The translations under genes were made by a program, and so were the position numbers. A DNA stretch of 64,000 nucleotides, from positions 27,572 through 91,571 of the forward strand of contig NZ_LDTF01000036.1 of NCBI RefSeq assembly GCF_001477495.1, given 5' to 3'. This stretch comes from Sphingomonas yabuuchiae. GTDB lineage: Bacteria > Pseudomonadota > Alphaproteobacteria > Sphingomonadales > Sphingomonadaceae. Shown here piece by piece: positions 41,282 to 51,937 of this stretch (position 1 is the stretch's first letter; each line of letters begins with the position of its first letter). Under the pieces are notes generated by a model. It saw nothing but the letters and a program-made list of their open reading frames with translations. It was not told the DNA's origin and made no database searches.

Positions 41282-42985
41282 TTAATGATCGTGTGCGCCC
41301 GAAGCGCCGATCCCTGTCTCCGAGCGGATTCGCTGCGCCGGATAGCCTGCCTTGTCGACCGCCGCACGGCCACTGCTATCGGTGACGGACACCAGCCAAA
41401 TGGTTAAGAACGCCAGCGGCATCGAGAAGATCGTCGGCGAACCATAAGGGAAGATCGGCGCGGCATGGCCCAGCACCGTCACCCAGATGGCAGGCGACAG
41501 GATGGTCAGCACCAGAGCGGTCAGCAGGCCGACCAGGCCGCCTGCCACCACGCCGCGCGTGGTGCATCCCGACCAGAGCAGCGACAGGAACAGTACCGGG
41601 AAGTTGGCCGACGCCGCCAGCGCGAAGGCCAAGCTGACCATGAAGGCGACATTCTGCTTCTCGAACAAGATGCCGAGCAGGATCGCGACGACGGCCAGCA
41701 CCAGCACGGTGATCCGCGACACCCGAAGCTCGGAGGCGGAGTCCGCCTTCCCCTTCTTGATGACGGTCGCGTACAGGTCATGGCTGACCGCCGAGGCGCC
41801 CGAAAGAGTCAGCCCCGCCACCACTGCCAGAATGGTCGCGAACGCCACGGCCGAGATGAATCCAAGGAACAGGTTGCCGCCGACCGCCTGCGCCAGATGG
41901 ATCGCCGCCATGTTGCTGCCGCCGCGCAGCGCGCCCTCCGCATCGAGGAAACCGGGATCGGTCGCGACCAGCACGATCGCGCCGAAGCCGATGACGAAGG
42001 TCAGGATATAGAAATAGCCGATCCAGCCCGTCGCCCACAGCACCGAGCTACGCGCCGCCTTGGCATTGGGCACGGTGAAGAAGCGCATCAGGATATGCGG
42101 CAGGCCCGCCGTGCCGAACATCAGTGCGGCGCCGATCGAGATGGCGGAGATGGGGTCCTTGATGAACCCGCCCGGCCCCATGATCGCTCGCCCCTTCGTC
42201 ACCGCTTCGTCCGGCCCTGCGCCCGCCAGAGCGGCCAGCGCCGTCTTCACCTCGACCGCGCGGGCGAACAGCGCCTCGGGGCTGAAGCCGAACCGCGCCA
42301 GCACGGCGATCGCCATGAAGCTCGCCGCGCCCAGCAGCATCATCGCCTTGACGATCTGGACCCAGGTCGTCGCGGTCATGCCGCCGAACAGGACGTACAT
42401 CGTCATCAGCACACCGACGATGATGACCGCATAACCATAGGGCAGGCCGAACAGCAGACGGATCAACTGCCCCGCCCCGACCATCTGCGCGATCAGGTAG
42501 AACAGGACGACGAGCAGCGTCGAACAGGCCGCCACCATCCGCACCGGCGTCTGGGCGAAGCGGAAGGAGGCGACATCGGCGAAGGTGAAGCGCCCCAGAT
42601 TGCGAAGCCGCTCGGCCATCAGGAACAATAGGATGGGCCAACCGACGAGGAAGCCGATCGAATAGATCAGCCCGTCATAGCCATCGGCGTAAATCTGTGC
42701 CGAAATGCCCAGGAACGAGGCGGCAGACATGAAGTCGCCCGCGATGGCCAGGCCGTTCTGGAAGCCGGTGATCCCGCCCCCGGCCGTATAGAAATCCGAT
42801 GCCGTCCGGGTTCGGCGCGCGGCCCAGCGGGTAATGGCGAGCGTCAGCGCGACAAAGGCCGCGAACATGCCGATCGCGGTCCAGTTCGTCGCCTGCTGCA
42901 TCGCCGGGCCGATGGCGTGCGCCTCAGCCGCCGAAACCGGAAGCAGCGTCAGGGCAGCGGCGAGCGTGATCCTCCCGCGCGTCAT
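41282..42985 (-). CDS. actP: Cation/acetate symporter
   Basis: A 567-residue sodium:solute symporter of the ActP group, importing acetate and other short monocarboxylates. After a signal-like first helix ([19 protein letters not shown]) come about 13 helices. [20 protein letters not shown] and [20 protein letters not shown] are family hallmarks. ATG 42985 overlaps the DUF485 stop (ATGA); the open frame upstream is shadow. DUF485-actP pairs are common. It lies downstream of dctBD, so that system may control it. Confidence 0.94.
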   Translation of the reverse strand: MTRGRITLAAALTLLPVSAAEAHAIGPAMQQATNWTAIGMFAAFVALTLAITRWAARRTRTASDFYTAGGGITGFQNGLAIAGDFMSAASFLGISAQIYADGYDGLIYSIGFLVGWPILLFLMAERLRNLGRFTFADVASFRFAQTPVRMVAACSTLLVVLFYLIAQMVGAGQLIRLLFGLPYGYAVIIVGVLMTMYVLFGGMTATTWVQIVKAMMLLGAASFMAIAVLARFGFSPEALFARAVEVKTALAALAGAGPDEAVTKGRAIMGPGGFIKDPISAISIGAALMFGTAGLPHILMRFFTVPNAKAARSSVLWATGWIGYFYILTFVIGFGAIVLVATDPGFLDAEGALRGGSNMAAIHLAQAVGGNLFLGFISAVAFATILAVVAGLTLSGASAVSHDLYATVIKKGKADSASELRVSRITVLVLAVVAILLGILFEKQNVAFMVSLAFALAASANFPVLFLSLLWSGCTTRGVVAGGLVGLLTALVLTILSPAIWVTVLGHAAPIFPYGSPTIFSMPLAFLTIWLVSVTDSSGRAAVDKAGYPAQRIRSETGIGASGAHDH

Positions 42986-43287
42986 GCGCCATACTCCGCC
43001 CGGAGTGCGTCGATGACCGGATCGAAATCGCGATTGGCCCGCCAGACATACAGGCCCGTCAGCACGATCGCGAGCGCGATCACCCCCAGCCCGATCGGTA
43101 TGCCCCAGCTCGTTGCCCCTCCGCTGACCGAATGGGCGAGCAACGCCTTGTCGAAGGCGATGGTGAGGACGAACCCGAAATAGACGATCAGCATGATGAC
43201 CGTCAGGACCGTCGTGAAACGCCCTCGCTTGCGGACCAGCGCGATATAGCGCGGATCGCTGGCCAGACGGGCTGCGGCATCCTCCAT
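42982..43287 (-). CDS. DUF485 membrane protein
   Basis: A 101-residue protein with two hydrophobic helices ([19 protein letters not shown] and [18 protein letters not shown]). The family accompanies ActP-type symporters and is thought to support them, though its exact role is unknown. It overlaps actP by four bases and follows dctD by 70 bases on the same strand. Confidence 0.9.
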   Translation of the reverse strand: MEDAAARLASDPRYIALVRKRGRFTTVLTVIMLIVYFGFVLTIAFDKALLAHSVSGGATSWGIPIGLGVIALAIVLTGLYVWRANRDFDPVIDALRAEYGA

Positions 43288-43357
43288 GGCATTCTCCTAA
43301 CCCCCGCACCGTAGGTCGGTGTCGTGGCCGCCATGCTCCCCTGCCCTTGGGGCGGCG

Positions 43358-44674
43358 TCAAGCGCGATTGGGGCGATAGGCGTTCAGGTCGATGCCGTGC
43401 CGTGCCACCTTGTCGTAAAAGGTCTTGCGCGGAATGCCGAGGACGGCCAGCGCCGCGCGGACGTCCCCCGCCACCTCCTCCAGAACGGCGCGGATCGTCG
43501 CGCCCTCGAATTGCTCGACCCGTTCGGGCAGGGGCAGCGGATCCCCCGCCTCGCGCGCTTCGCCGAACAGCCCCAGCGCGACGCGATTGGCATAGTTACG
43601 CACCTCGCGCACATTGCCCGGCCAGTCATGCGACAACAGCCGCGCCTGGATACTGCCGTCGATCATCGGCACCGGCCGTCCGAAGCGTTCCGCCGCCTCG
43701 CGAAGGAAATGCGCGAAGAGCAACGGCACATCGGCCCGCCGCTCGCGCAACGGCGGCACGCGCAGGCGCACCGCGTCCAGCCGGTAGAGCAGGTCCGCCC
43801 GGAAACGCCCCTCCTCCACCGCACGAGCCAGATCGGACTTGGCGGCGGCGACGATGCGCAGATCGAGCAATTGAGGATCCTCCGCCCCGATCGCGCGCAC
43901 CTCCCGCTCCTCGACCACGCGGAGCATCCGCCCTTGTAGCGCGGGGGCCATGCTGTCCACCTCGTCGAGGAAAAGCGTGCCGCGATGCGCCGCCGCGATG
44001 CGCCCCGGCGTTCGGCCATGCGCCTGGCCGAACAGCTCGTCCTCGGCAATCGCCTCGGGCAAGGCAGCACAGTCGACCGCGATGAAGGGGCGCGTCCGCC
44101 GGGCGCTCCAACGGTGGAGCAGCAGCGCAACCAGTTCCTTGCCGGTCCCCGTCTCTCCTTCGACCAACACGTCGACATCGGCCTGTGCCACTTGCCGCAC
44201 CGTGTCGCGAAGCCGCATCATGACCGGGGTCTCCCCGATCAACGGATAGGCACCCTGTGCCTCCTCCGCCGCCTGTCGCAGCCGCCGGTTATCAAGGACC
44301 AGTCGTCGCATCTCCAACGCGCGTTCCGCGCTCGAAATCAGGTGATCGGCGGCAAAGGGCTTGGCGACGAAGTCATAGACGCCCTGCTTGAGAGCAGCGA
44401 CCGCCATGGGAACGTCGCCGTGCCCGGTCATCAGGATCACCGGGATTTCGGCGTCGATCGCGGCCACCCGCTTGGACAACTCGATCCCGTCCAGGCCCGG
44501 CATCCGAATATCGGATACGACCATGCCGGGAAAATCGGCCGTGATCGTCGCCAGCGCCGCCAGCGGATCGCCATGCGCCTCGACATCGATCCCGGCGAGC
44601 TCGAACGACTGGGCCAGTGCCTGGCGCAGCACCGTGTCGTCATCGACCAGAAGGACCCGCAACGTCTCGCTCAT
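43358..44674 (-). CDS. dctD: DctD-like response regulator lacking GAFTGA
   Basis: A 438-residue NtrC-type regulator. The receiver has DDD at 11-13 and phosphoacceptor Asp55. The AAA+ domain has Walker A GETGTGKE (173-180) and Walker B LFLDE (234-238). A Fis-like HTH ends the chain (VRAALAVLGIPRKTFYDKVARHG). The stretch after ELFG (213-216) reads QAHGRTPGRIAAAHRG and is shorter than usual, so the GAFTGA loop that touches sigma-54 is missing. It may activate through another sigma factor or act as a repressor. It overlaps dctB by four bases and probably responds to dicarboxylates. Confidence 0.88.
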   Translation of the reverse strand: MSETLRVLLVDDDTVLRQALAQSFELAGIDVEAHGDPLAALATITADFPGMVVSDIRMPGLDGIELSKRVAAIDAEIPVILMTGHGDVPMAVAALKQGVYDFVAKPFAADHLISSAERALEMRRLVLDNRRLRQAAEEAQGAYPLIGETPVMMRLRDTVRQVAQADVDVLVEGETGTGKELVALLLHRWSARRTRPFIAVDCAALPEAIAEDELFGQAHGRTPGRIAAAHRGTLFLDEVDSMAPALQGRMLRVVEEREVRAIGAEDPQLLDLRIVAAAKSDLARAVEEGRFRADLLYRLDAVRLRVPPLRERRADVPLLFAHFLREAAERFGRPVPMIDGSIQARLLSHDWPGNVREVRNYANRVALGLFGEAREAGDPLPLPERVEQFEGATIRAVLEEVAGDVRAALAVLGIPRKTFYDKVARHGIDLNAYRPNRA

Positions 44675-46497
44675 GCGCGCCGCATCCTCAGACGAAAGCC
44701 CGCTCCACCCAGGCTTGAGGGTATGGTTTCCAGCACGCCGCCAAACTCCGTCATGATATCTCGCGCAATCCCCAGTCCAAGGCCCAGTCCATCGGGCTTG
44801 CCGGTCACGAAGGGAGTGAAAATCTCCGTCGCAATGGCGGGGTCCAGGCCGGGGCCATTGTCCTCGACGGTCAGTTCGACCCCATCGGCATGCTCGACGA
44901 CCGTGAGTCGCACACGTGGCGAAGGCGTCTGAGCCACGGCGTCCAGTGCGTTCTGGAGCAGATTGACCAGCACCTGCTCCAACCGCACGCGCCCGGCGAC
45001 GACGCGGGGCAGTGCCCCGCCCCTCGGCCGCTCCAGCGCGACTCCGGCGGTACGGAATCGGTCGCCGATCAGCAGCATCGTGCCGTCCAGCACCGCCTCC
45101 AACGACACCGGGCCCAGCCCATGGGTGCCGCGCCGAACGAAGCGCCGCATCTCCTGAACGATCGAGCCGATCCGTTCGGTCAGCTCGACGATGGTGGCCA
45201 GATTGCCCTCGGCCTTGTCCGGCTTGTCACGCGACAGGAAGGTGCGGGCATTGTCCGCCAACGTGCGGATCGCCGCCACGGGCTGGTTGATCTCATGCGC
45301 CACGCCCGCCGTGATCGAGCCGAGCGAGCCCAGCCGGTTCGCCTGCGCCAGTTCCTCGCGCGCCGCCCGGAACCGCTGGTCGGCCCGGATACGCTCGGAA
45401 ATCTCGACGGTGAGCTGGTCGTTGGTCGCGCGCAATTCCGCCGTGCGCCGGGCGACCTCCTCTTCCAACGCCTCGCGCGCCATTGCCGCGCGCTCGGCGC
45501 GTGTGCGTCGCCAGATCGCCAGCAGCGTCAGCCCGATCAGTCCCACCGCGATCAGCGTCGTGACCGAACGAACCCAGCCGTCCGCCTCCTTCAGCGCGGG
45601 TTTGGAGGGGAGGACATGAACCAGCTGCCACCGGGGAAGCGGTGCGGGCGTGACGCCGGCGACGTAGCGCGTCCCCTCCCGGTCGGTCGCATCACCGCCT
45701 GCGATCCTGTAAGGACCAGGTCGGAGGGCGATCGTGCCGAATTGCTGGCTCTCGCGAATCGCCGTCTTCGCCGAAGGGGTCAGCGGACGGGTCAGGGTGA
45801 ACTCCGCGGCGGGATCGGTCGTGACCACGACCACGCCATGATCGTCGATCAGCAGCGTCTGCCCGGCATCGCTCGCCCAGGCCTGTACCATATGCGCGAA
45901 CTCGACCTTCACCACGACCACACCGTCCGGGGCGGTGGCGGGACCGATGCGTCGGGCCAGAAACAGGCCGGGTCGGTGGCTCGTATTGCCCAAGGCGAAA
46001 TATTCCGACGTGCCGGTTCGCATCGCCTGTCGGAAATAGGGACGAAACCCATAATCACGCCCGACAAAACTGTCCGCACGACCCGCGTTGGACGCGGCGA
46101 TCGTCCGCCCCCGCCTGTCGATGGCGTAGATGACCGGCGCACCGGTCCGCTCTGCCAGTCCGCGCAGCTTCTCGTTCAGCCGCGTGGCGGCCGCCCTCGA
46201 CCCATTGCGCAGGGCATCGCCGACATCGGGATATTCGACCAGCACGATGGGCAGCAGCCGGAAGCGCTGCAATTCGCTGCTCAGCAGCCTCTCTTCCTGC
46301 CGGGCGATCCGAATGGCTTCGCCCCGGAGATCGAACACTGCCTGACGATGGGCGTAGAGACGCAGCAGCAAACCGGCGACGACCGTCAGCAGCACGACCG
46401 CCAAAAGCGGCAAGGCATGGCGCCGAACATGGGCGCGGCCGAAATAGGGCGGCAACGACATATGTGCGAAATATCGCAACGCGCGTCCGAAGGCCAT
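44671..46497 (-). CDS. dctB: DctB-like sensor histidine kinase
   Basis: A 608-residue kinase. An N-terminal helix ([19 protein letters not shown]) and a second near 315-333 bracket a large periplasmic Cache-type sensor ([21 protein letters not shown], as in DctB, which binds C4-dicarboxylates). A coiled coil follows, then HisKA ([18 protein letters not shown]) and HATPase_c ([28 protein letters not shown]). ATG 46497 or 46461 could be the start; neither has a clear Shine-Dalgarno. It is divergent from dctA across 174 bp. Confidence 0.9.
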   Translation of the reverse strand: MAFGRALRYFAHMSLPPYFGRAHVRRHALPLLAVVLLTVVAGLLLRLYAHRQAVFDLRGEAIRIARQEERLLSSELQRFRLLPIVLVEYPDVGDALRNGSRAAATRLNEKLRGLAERTGAPVIYAIDRRGRTIAASNAGRADSFVGRDYGFRPYFRQAMRTGTSEYFALGNTSHRPGLFLARRIGPATAPDGVVVVKVEFAHMVQAWASDAGQTLLIDDHGVVVVTTDPAAEFTLTRPLTPSAKTAIRESQQFGTIALRPGPYRIAGGDATDREGTRYVAGVTPAPLPRWQLVHVLPSKPALKEADGWVRSVTTLIAVGLIGLTLLAIWRRTRAERAAMAREALEEEVARRTAELRATNDQLTVEISERIRADQRFRAAREELAQANRLGSLGSITAGVAHEINQPVAAIRTLADNARTFLSRDKPDKAEGNLATIVELTERIGSIVQEMRRFVRRGTHGLGPVSLEAVLDGTMLLIGDRFRTAGVALERPRGGALPRVVAGRVRLEQVLVNLLQNALDAVAQTPSPRVRLTVVEHADGVELTVEDNGPGLDPAIATEIFTPFVTGKPDGLGLGLGIARDIMTEFGGVLETIPSSLGGAGFRLRMRRA

Positions 46498-46587
46498 GCG
46501 GATTTTCGCGCGATGCCACGTGCACCAGATTCATTTATTCATATCTATCAATACCTTACGCAGGCTTTTGATAAAATTGAAATCCCC

Positions 46588-46620
46588 GGCGGCATTCCGC
46601 ACACTGGCGGCAATTCGGAA
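46588..46620. promoter_or_regulatory. Repeat cluster in the dctB-dctA control region
   Basis: GGCGGC recurs at 46588 and 46606 (18-bp spacing) and TTCCG (46595) is inverted as CGGAA (46616). They lie 52-84 bp before the dctA start. These are candidate DctD sites. No sigma-54 -24/-12 pair was seen here, in keeping with the missing GAFTGA. Confidence 0.3.
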
Positions 46621-46671
46621 GCGCGGCCCACCGCGTCCGGCCCACCTTTTTGTAGAGGATGCAGAAAAGTC

Positions 46672-48003
46672 ATGATCGCCCAAGATTATGCCGTAGCGGA
46701 GGCGCCCCGCCGGGCGCGTATCTGGTCCCACCTGTATGTGCAGGTTCTGTTCGCGATCGCGCTGGGCGCGATCATCGGTCATTTCTGGCCGAGCTTCGGC
46801 GAGTCGCTGAAGCCGATCGGTGACGCCTTCATCAAGCTGGTGAAGATGATCATCGCCCCCGTCATCTTCCTGACCGTCGTCACCGGCATCGCCGGCATGC
46901 GCGAACTGGGTTCGGTCGGCCGTGTCGCCGGCAAGGCCTTTTTCTACTTCATCACCGTCTCGACCTTCGCCCTGATCGTCGGTTTGATCGTCGCCAATGT
47001 CGTCCAGCCGGGCGCGGGCATGAACATCGATCCCAGCACGCTGAAGGTCGGGTCGATCGCCGAATATACCGCCAAGGCCCATGACACGACCGTCACCGGC
47101 TTCCTGCTGGGCATCATCCCCGATACGCTGATCAGCGCGTTCACCCAGGGCAACATCCTGCAGGTGCTGATGGTCGCCATCCTGTTCGGCATTTCGATGG
47201 CACTGGTCGGCGAGCCTGCCCGTCCGCTGCTGAACAGCCTGGAGCGGATCAGCGTCGTCGTCTTCCGCATGGTCGGCATCCTGATGCGGGCCGCCCCGAT
47301 CGGTGCCTTCGGCGCCATCGCCTTCACCATCGGCAAATACGGTGTCGGCAGCCTGGTCAATCTCGGTGCACTGGTCGCGACCTTCTACCTCACCTCGATC
47401 CTGTTCGTCGTCGTCGTGCTCGGCACCATCGCCCGCGCCAACGGCTTCTCGGTCCTCAAGCTGATCCGTTACCTAAAGGCGGAACTGCTGCTCGTCCTCG
47501 GCACCTCGTCGTCGGAAGCCGCCCTGCCCAACCTTCTCGTGAAGATGGAAAAGGCCGGTTGCGAAAAGTCGGTCGTGGGTCTGGTCGTTCCGACCGGCTA
47601 CTCCTTCAACCTCGACGGCACCAACATCTATATGACGCTGGCCGCGCTTTTCATCGCCCAGGCGTGCGGCGTCGACCTCTCGCTCGGCCAGCAGTTGGCG
47701 CTGCTCCTTGTCGCAATGCTCTCGTCCAAGGGCGCCGCGGGCGTCACCGGCGCGGGCTTCATCACCCTGGCCGCCACCCTGTCGATCGTGCCGGACGTGC
47801 CGGTCGCGGGCATGGCCCTGATCTTGGGTGTCGACCGCTTCATGTCGGAATGCCGCAGCCTGACCAATTTCATCGGCAACGCGGTCGCTACCGTCGTGGT
47901 CGCCCGTTGGGAAGGCGCTCTGGACAAGGACGCACTCGACGCCGCACTCAGCGGCAAGCCGATGCTCTCCACCCCAACCACCGTCCAGCCGGCCATCGCC
48001 TGA
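46672..48003 (+). CDS. dctA: C4-dicarboxylate:cation symporter
   Basis: A 443-residue DctA importing succinate, fumarate and malate. Hallmarks are [35 protein letters not shown] (serine-rich motif) and [19 protein letters not shown]. About eight helices plus two re-entrant loops are expected. ATG 46672 begins [10 protein letters not shown]; the longer open frame to 44890 crosses dctB and is spurious. A strong terminator follows at 48019. Confidence 0.96.
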   Translation: MIAQDYAVAEAPRRARIWSHLYVQVLFAIALGAIIGHFWPSFGESLKPIGDAFIKLVKMIIAPVIFLTVVTGIAGMRELGSVGRVAGKAFFYFITVSTFALIVGLIVANVVQPGAGMNIDPSTLKVGSIAEYTAKAHDTTVTGFLLGIIPDTLISAFTQGNILQVLMVAILFGISMALVGEPARPLLNSLERISVVVFRMVGILMRAAPIGAFGAIAFTIGKYGVGSLVNLGALVATFYLTSILFVVVVLGTIARANGFSVLKLIRYLKAELLLVLGTSSSEAALPNLLVKMEKAGCEKSVVGLVVPTGYSFNLDGTNIYMTLAALFIAQACGVDLSLGQQLALLLVAMLSSKGAAGVTGAGFITLAATLSIVPDVPVAGMALILGVDRFMSECRSLTNFIGNAVATVVVARWEGALDKDALDAALSGKPMLSTPTTVQPAIA

Positions 48004-48018
48004 TCCCTATCCCGGCAC

Positions 48019-48053
48019 GACCCGGCCGACCACCTCGGCCGGGTCATTTGTTT
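48019..48053 (+). terminator. Rho-independent terminator after dctA
   Basis: GACCCGGCCGA (48019-48029) and TCGGCCGGGTC (48035-48045) form a perfect 11-bp stem with a 5-base loop, followed by ATTTGTTT. Confidence 0.9.
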
Positions 48054-48114
48054 ACCGGGATGATATAAGGCAACCGACACGACGACATACTGGTTTGATC
48101 GAGGGGGATTTTTC

Positions 48115-49602
48115 ATGAAGTTTCTATGGCTTGTCGGCACCGCCATGGTGTCGGCGATGGGGGTCGCCGTTTCCCCGGCTATGGCACAGACCGTCACCCC
48201 GAAGGCCGCCGCCGAACCCGCCAGCCCTGCCAGCACCGCCTATCCCACCAGCGCGGCGGGCGACGGCAATACCGTGGCGGGTTATAACCAATCCCGCTGG
48301 GCCGAGGACTGGCGCAAATATTGCGATCCGTCCAAGCGCGACGACTTTATCGACGCCCTGAAATGCGTGAAGCTGACTGAGGACGGCAAGTCCTACGTCA
48401 CCTTCTCGGGCGAGCTTCGCACCCGCGTCAACATCACCACCAACCCCAACCTCCGCGAAGTGCAGCAGCAGCGCCAGGATATCGCCCGCATCGTCGGGGG
48501 GGCGGACGTCCATCTCGGCGATCACTTCCGCGTCTTCGGGGAACTGGGCCGCGCCGAGTTGCAGGGCATCAACCTCGGCACGCCGGGCGGCAATCTGCGC
48601 AACCAGCTGGCCGTGCAGCAGCTTTTCGCCGAGGTGAAGGGCAAGGCTCTGGGTCTGGACGTCGGCGTGCGTGCGGGTCGTCAGGAGTTCTTCGACGGGC
48701 CGCAGCTGCTGACCGTCGGCCGCGACAACAACACGCTATACTTCGTGCTCGACGGCGTCCGGGCCTATGCGCGCGGCAAGGATGCGCGGGTCGACGTCTT
48801 CGACCTGAACTACGTCACCTATGGCTTCCAGGGCATCAGCGACGACAAGACCAACCCGGACGTGCGCTTCACGGGCGCGACCTTCGGGTTCCGCCTGTCG
48901 CCCAAGCTGTTCGGCGGTTCCAAGCTGTTCCTCGACCCCTTCGTCTGGCGGCTACGCAACCGTCGCGCCGTCTGGGGACCGACGACCGCGTTGGAGGAAC
49001 GCTACTTCCTCGGCCTTCATGCCTATGGCGATGCCGGGCCCGTCAACATCGACTGGACGGTCAACAACCAGCGCGGCACGTTCAACAACCGCCCGATCGA
49101 GGCGTGGCAGGCGTTCATTGCCCAGACCTATCGCCTGGGGACCAAGCCGGACGCACCGCGCGTCGGCGTGCATTTCGACTATGGTTCGGGGGGCGGTGCC
49201 TATCAGCGGACGGGTCAGCTGAACACGACCAACGGCCTGTTCGGCAACAATATCTATTATAGCTACGGCCTGTTCCTCACGCCGACCAACCTGCTGTATG
49301 CCGCACCGAACGTCACCTTCTCGCCGGTCAAGGGCGTGCGTTTGGCGACCGAATATGGCTTTGCATGGCGACCCGACGAGTTCGACGCCGTCTACCGCGC
49401 GAGCGGCGCAGCTTGGGCGGGAACCCAGAATGTGCGGGGCAAGAAGGTCGCCGAAGTCGCCCGTCTCCAGGCGACCTGGACCATAACGCCGCGTCTTTCG
49501 TTCGTCGGTCGTTACGAACATTTCAAGGCGGATACGGTGCTGCAACGCGCCAACCTGAAAAGCTCGGACTTCTGGGCGGGATGGTTGAGCTTCCGCTTCT
49601 AA
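48115..49602 (+). CDS. Outer-membrane beta-barrel porin (alginate-export family type)
   Basis: A 495-residue protein with a Sec signal (MKFLWLVGTAMVSAMGVAV...AMAQ). The rest is rich in alternating strands and aromatic girdle residues and ends SFRF with a terminal Phe, the outer-membrane insertion signal. YVTFSGELRTRVN at the first strand and GVRAGRQEFFDGPQLLTVG in the middle resemble the alginate_exp family, many members of which are substrate porins rather than alginate exporters. Position between dctA and a KgtP-like permease suggests it admits organic acids, which is inferred. Confidence 0.8.
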   Translation: MKFLWLVGTAMVSAMGVAVSPAMAQTVTPKAAAEPASPASTAYPTSAAGDGNTVAGYNQSRWAEDWRKYCDPSKRDDFIDALKCVKLTEDGKSYVTFSGELRTRVNITTNPNLREVQQQRQDIARIVGGADVHLGDHFRVFGELGRAELQGINLGTPGGNLRNQLAVQQLFAEVKGKALGLDVGVRAGRQEFFDGPQLLTVGRDNNTLYFVLDGVRAYARGKDARVDVFDLNYVTYGFQGISDDKTNPDVRFTGATFGFRLSPKLFGGSKLFLDPFVWRLRNRRAVWGPTTALEERYFLGLHAYGDAGPVNIDWTVNNQRGTFNNRPIEAWQAFIAQTYRLGTKPDAPRVGVHFDYGSGGGAYQRTGQLNTTNGLFGNNIYYSYGLFLTPTNLLYAAPNVTFSPVKGVRLATEYGFAWRPDEFDAVYRASGAAWAGTQNVRGKKVAEVARLQATWTITPRLSFVGRYEHFKADTVLQRANLKSSDFWAGWLSFRF

Positions 49603-49642
49603 AAGCTGGAAACGACGATAATCACACAAAGGGGAGTATGAC

Positions 49643-50935
49643 ATGACCAGTATCACCGCCGATCCCGGGCGCGAGCGGTTGAAGGCCATCATAGGTGGCT
49701 CGACCGGCAATCTCGTCGAATGGTTCGATTGGTATGTCTACTCCGCCTTCACCCTGTATTTTGCCCCGCATTTCTTCCCATCCGCCGATCGCACGGCGCA
49801 ATTGCTGAGCGCGGCAGCCGTCTTTGCGGTCGGCTTCATCATGCGGCCGATCGGGGCATGGGTGATGGGCATCTATGCTGACAGCCGGGGACGCAAGGCG
49901 GGGCTCAGCCTGTCGGTCACGCTGATGTGTGCGGGTTCGCTGATCATCGCGATAACGCCGGGCTATCAGACGATCGGCCTCGCCGCCCCGGCGTTGCTGG
50001 TGCTCGCGCGCCTGATGCAGGGGCTGTCGGTCGGCGGCGAATATGGCGCCAGTGCGACCTATCTCTCGGAAATGGCGGGCAAGGATCGGCGCGGTTTCTT
50101 CTCGTCCTTCCAATATGTCACGCTGATCTCCGGCCAGTTGCTCGCCATCTGCGTCCTGCTGATCCTGCAATCGACCATGAGCGAGGCGGCACTGGACGAA
50201 TGGGGTTGGCGCATCCCGTTCGCGGTCGGCGCGGTACTGGCGGTCGTCGTCTTCTATATCCGGCGCGGCCTGGCCGAGACCACCAGCTTCAAGAATGCCA
50301 AGAAGGACGGCGCGCCCAAATCGGGCCTGGTCCAGCTGTTCACCAAGCATCCCAAGGAAACGCTGACGGTCATGCTGCTGACCGCAGGCGGCACCCTCGC
50401 CTTCTATGCCTATTCGATCTACATGCAGAAGTTCCTGGTCAATACCAGCGGCTTCAGCCGCGAGGTCGCCAGCCAGATCAACGCCGTGACCCTGTTCATC
50501 TTCATGCTGCTCCAGCCGCTGGCAGGCGGACTGTCCGACCGGATCGGGCGCAAGCCGCTAATGGTCGCATTCGGCATCGCGGGCGTACTGCTGACCTATC
50601 CGATCTTCTCGACGCTGGAGACGACACGCGATCCGATCGTGGCGGGTGGGCTGGTCATGGGCGCGCTGATCATCGTCACCGGCTATACCTCGATCAACGC
50701 CGTGGTGAAGGCCGAGCTGTTCCCGGCGCATATCCGGGCCCTTGGCGTCGCCCTGCCCTATGCGCTGGCCAACACGATCTTCGGCGGCACGGCGGAATCG
50801 GTCGCGCTGCTGTTCAAGAAGGCGGGCTTCGAGCAGGGCTTCTACTGGTACGTCACCGCGATGATCGGCATTTCGCTGATCGTTTACTTGCGGATGCGCG
50901 ACACGCGCAAGAACAGCCAGATCGTCGAGGACTGA
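49643..50935 (+). CDS. MFS metabolite:H+ symporter, KgtP-like
   Basis: A 430-residue, twelve-helix major facilitator of the metabolite:proton symporter group. NLVEWFDWYVYSAFTLYFAP, DSRGRKAGLS and RLMQGLSVGGEYGASATYL are the family signatures. The closest named example by eye is alpha-ketoglutarate permease, but sugar acids or other carboxylates are possible. AAAGGGGAG precedes ATG 49643. It is followed three bases later by the convergent mtnP stop. Confidence 0.88.
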   Translation: MTSITADPGRERLKAIIGGSTGNLVEWFDWYVYSAFTLYFAPHFFPSADRTAQLLSAAAVFAVGFIMRPIGAWVMGIYADSRGRKAGLSLSVTLMCAGSLIIAITPGYQTIGLAAPALLVLARLMQGLSVGGEYGASATYLSEMAGKDRRGFFSSFQYVTLISGQLLAICVLLILQSTMSEAALDEWGWRIPFAVGAVLAVVVFYIRRGLAETTSFKNAKKDGAPKSGLVQLFTKHPKETLTVMLLTAGGTLAFYAYSIYMQKFLVNTSGFSREVASQINAVTLFIFMLLQPLAGGLSDRIGRKPLMVAFGIAGVLLTYPIFSTLETTRDPIVAGGLVMGALIIVTGYTSINAVVKAELFPAHIRALGVALPYALANTIFGGTAESVALLFKKAGFEQGFYWYVTAMIGISLIVYLRMRDTRKNSQIVED

Positions 50936-50938
50936 TCC

Positions 50939-51817
50939 TCAACCGCCCCGCTTGGCGAGGACCCGTGATACGATCGGGCCAAGGCTGTCCGCCTTGGCCC
51001 GATCCACATGCGAGATATGGGTGATGAGCGCCTGGTCGAGCACGGTGTCGATCGGCGAGGCAGTCCTCTCTTCGGGCAGCATGGCGGCCAGTTCCATGAC
51101 CAGCGCCCGCGCGGTCGTCGCGTTCCGGCTGAGCTGCGCGAGGATCGCGTCGACCTCGACATGCGCTTCGTCCTCGCGCCAGCAGTCATAGTCGGTGACC
51201 ATGCCGATCAGCCCATAGGGTAGCTCCGCCTCGCGGGCGAGCTTGGCCTCGGGCATAGCGGTCATGCCGATCACGTCGGCACCCCATTGGCGATAGAGAT
51301 GGCTCTCGGCGCGGGTCGAGAATTGCGGCCCCTCCATGGCGAGATAGGTGCCGCCATGCGCCATCGAAGCCCCCGCCCGCTCGCCCGCCTGCGCCGCCAG
51401 GGTCGACAGCCGCGGGCACACCGGATCCGCCATCGAGACATGGGCGACCAGCCCTTCGCCAAAGAAACTGGTATCGCGGTGGACGGTCCTGTCAATGAAC
51501 TGGTCGACCGCCACGAAATGGCCCGGCGGCAGTTCCTCACGCAGCGATCCGATGGCGGAGATGGCCAGCACATCGGTGCATCCCGCCATCTTCAAGGCAT
51601 GAATATTGGCGCGTGCATTCACCTCGGTCGGCGACAGGCGGTGTCCCCGGCCGTGGCGGGGCAGGAAGACGAAGCGCACGCCCCCGAGCCGGCCTCGCAC
51701 CAGCGTATCGGATGGTGCACCCCATGGCGTATCGAGCACCAGCGTCTCGACATCCTCCAGTGCGTCGATGGCATAGAGGCCGGAGCCGCCGATGATCCCG
51801 ATCGTCCAGCCCATCAT
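50939..51817 (-). CDS. mtnP: S-methyl-5'-thioadenosine phosphorylase
   Basis: A 292-residue purine phosphorylase of the methionine salvage pathway, splitting methylthioadenosine to adenine and methylthioribose-1-phosphate. GIIGGSGLY, PRHGRGHRLSP and the substrate-pocket stretch GGTYLAMEGPQFSTRAES are visible, as is VIGMTAMPEAKLARE. ATG 51817 has AGGAG six bases upstream and was preferred to ATG 51838. Methylthioinosine specificity cannot be ruled out. Confidence 0.92.
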   Translation of the reverse strand: MMGWTIGIIGGSGLYAIDALEDVETLVLDTPWGAPSDTLVRGRLGGVRFVFLPRHGRGHRLSPTEVNARANIHALKMAGCTDVLAISAIGSLREELPPGHFVAVDQFIDRTVHRDTSFFGEGLVAHVSMADPVCPRLSTLAAQAGERAGASMAHGGTYLAMEGPQFSTRAESHLYRQWGADVIGMTAMPEAKLAREAELPYGLIGMVTDYDCWREDEAHVEVDAILAQLSRNATTARALVMELAAMLPEERTASPIDTVLDQALITHISHVDRAKADSLGPIVSRVLAKRGG

Positions 51818-51871
51818 GTCGCGCTCCTGTTGCATCATTTTGCCGGTTAGGCGCTACGCCCGACAAAGCAA

Positions 51872-51905
51872 AGGGGCGCACGGGGGGAGGATCCCGCACG
51901 CCCCT
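51872..51905 (-). terminator. Terminator hairpin of the RND efflux operon
   Basis: AGGGGCG (51872-51878) pairs with CGCCCCT (51899-51905), with CGGG/CCCG pairing further in. On the minus strand the stem is followed by TTTGCTTT. It lies 33 bases beyond the outer-membrane channel stop. Confidence 0.6.
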
Positions 51906-51937
51906 CGCTCAACCGCGTCGGCCGGGGGTTCGGGGAT

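Noticed and set aside
44890..46671. Upstream extension of the dctA frame across dctB
   Set aside because: The added sequence has no homology and is antisense to dctB; the conserved DctA starts at 46672.
46498..46671. Sigma-54 promoter before dctA
   Set aside because: No TGGCAC-N5-TTGC-like pair with correct spacing was seen; consistent with the missing GAFTGA in the regulator.
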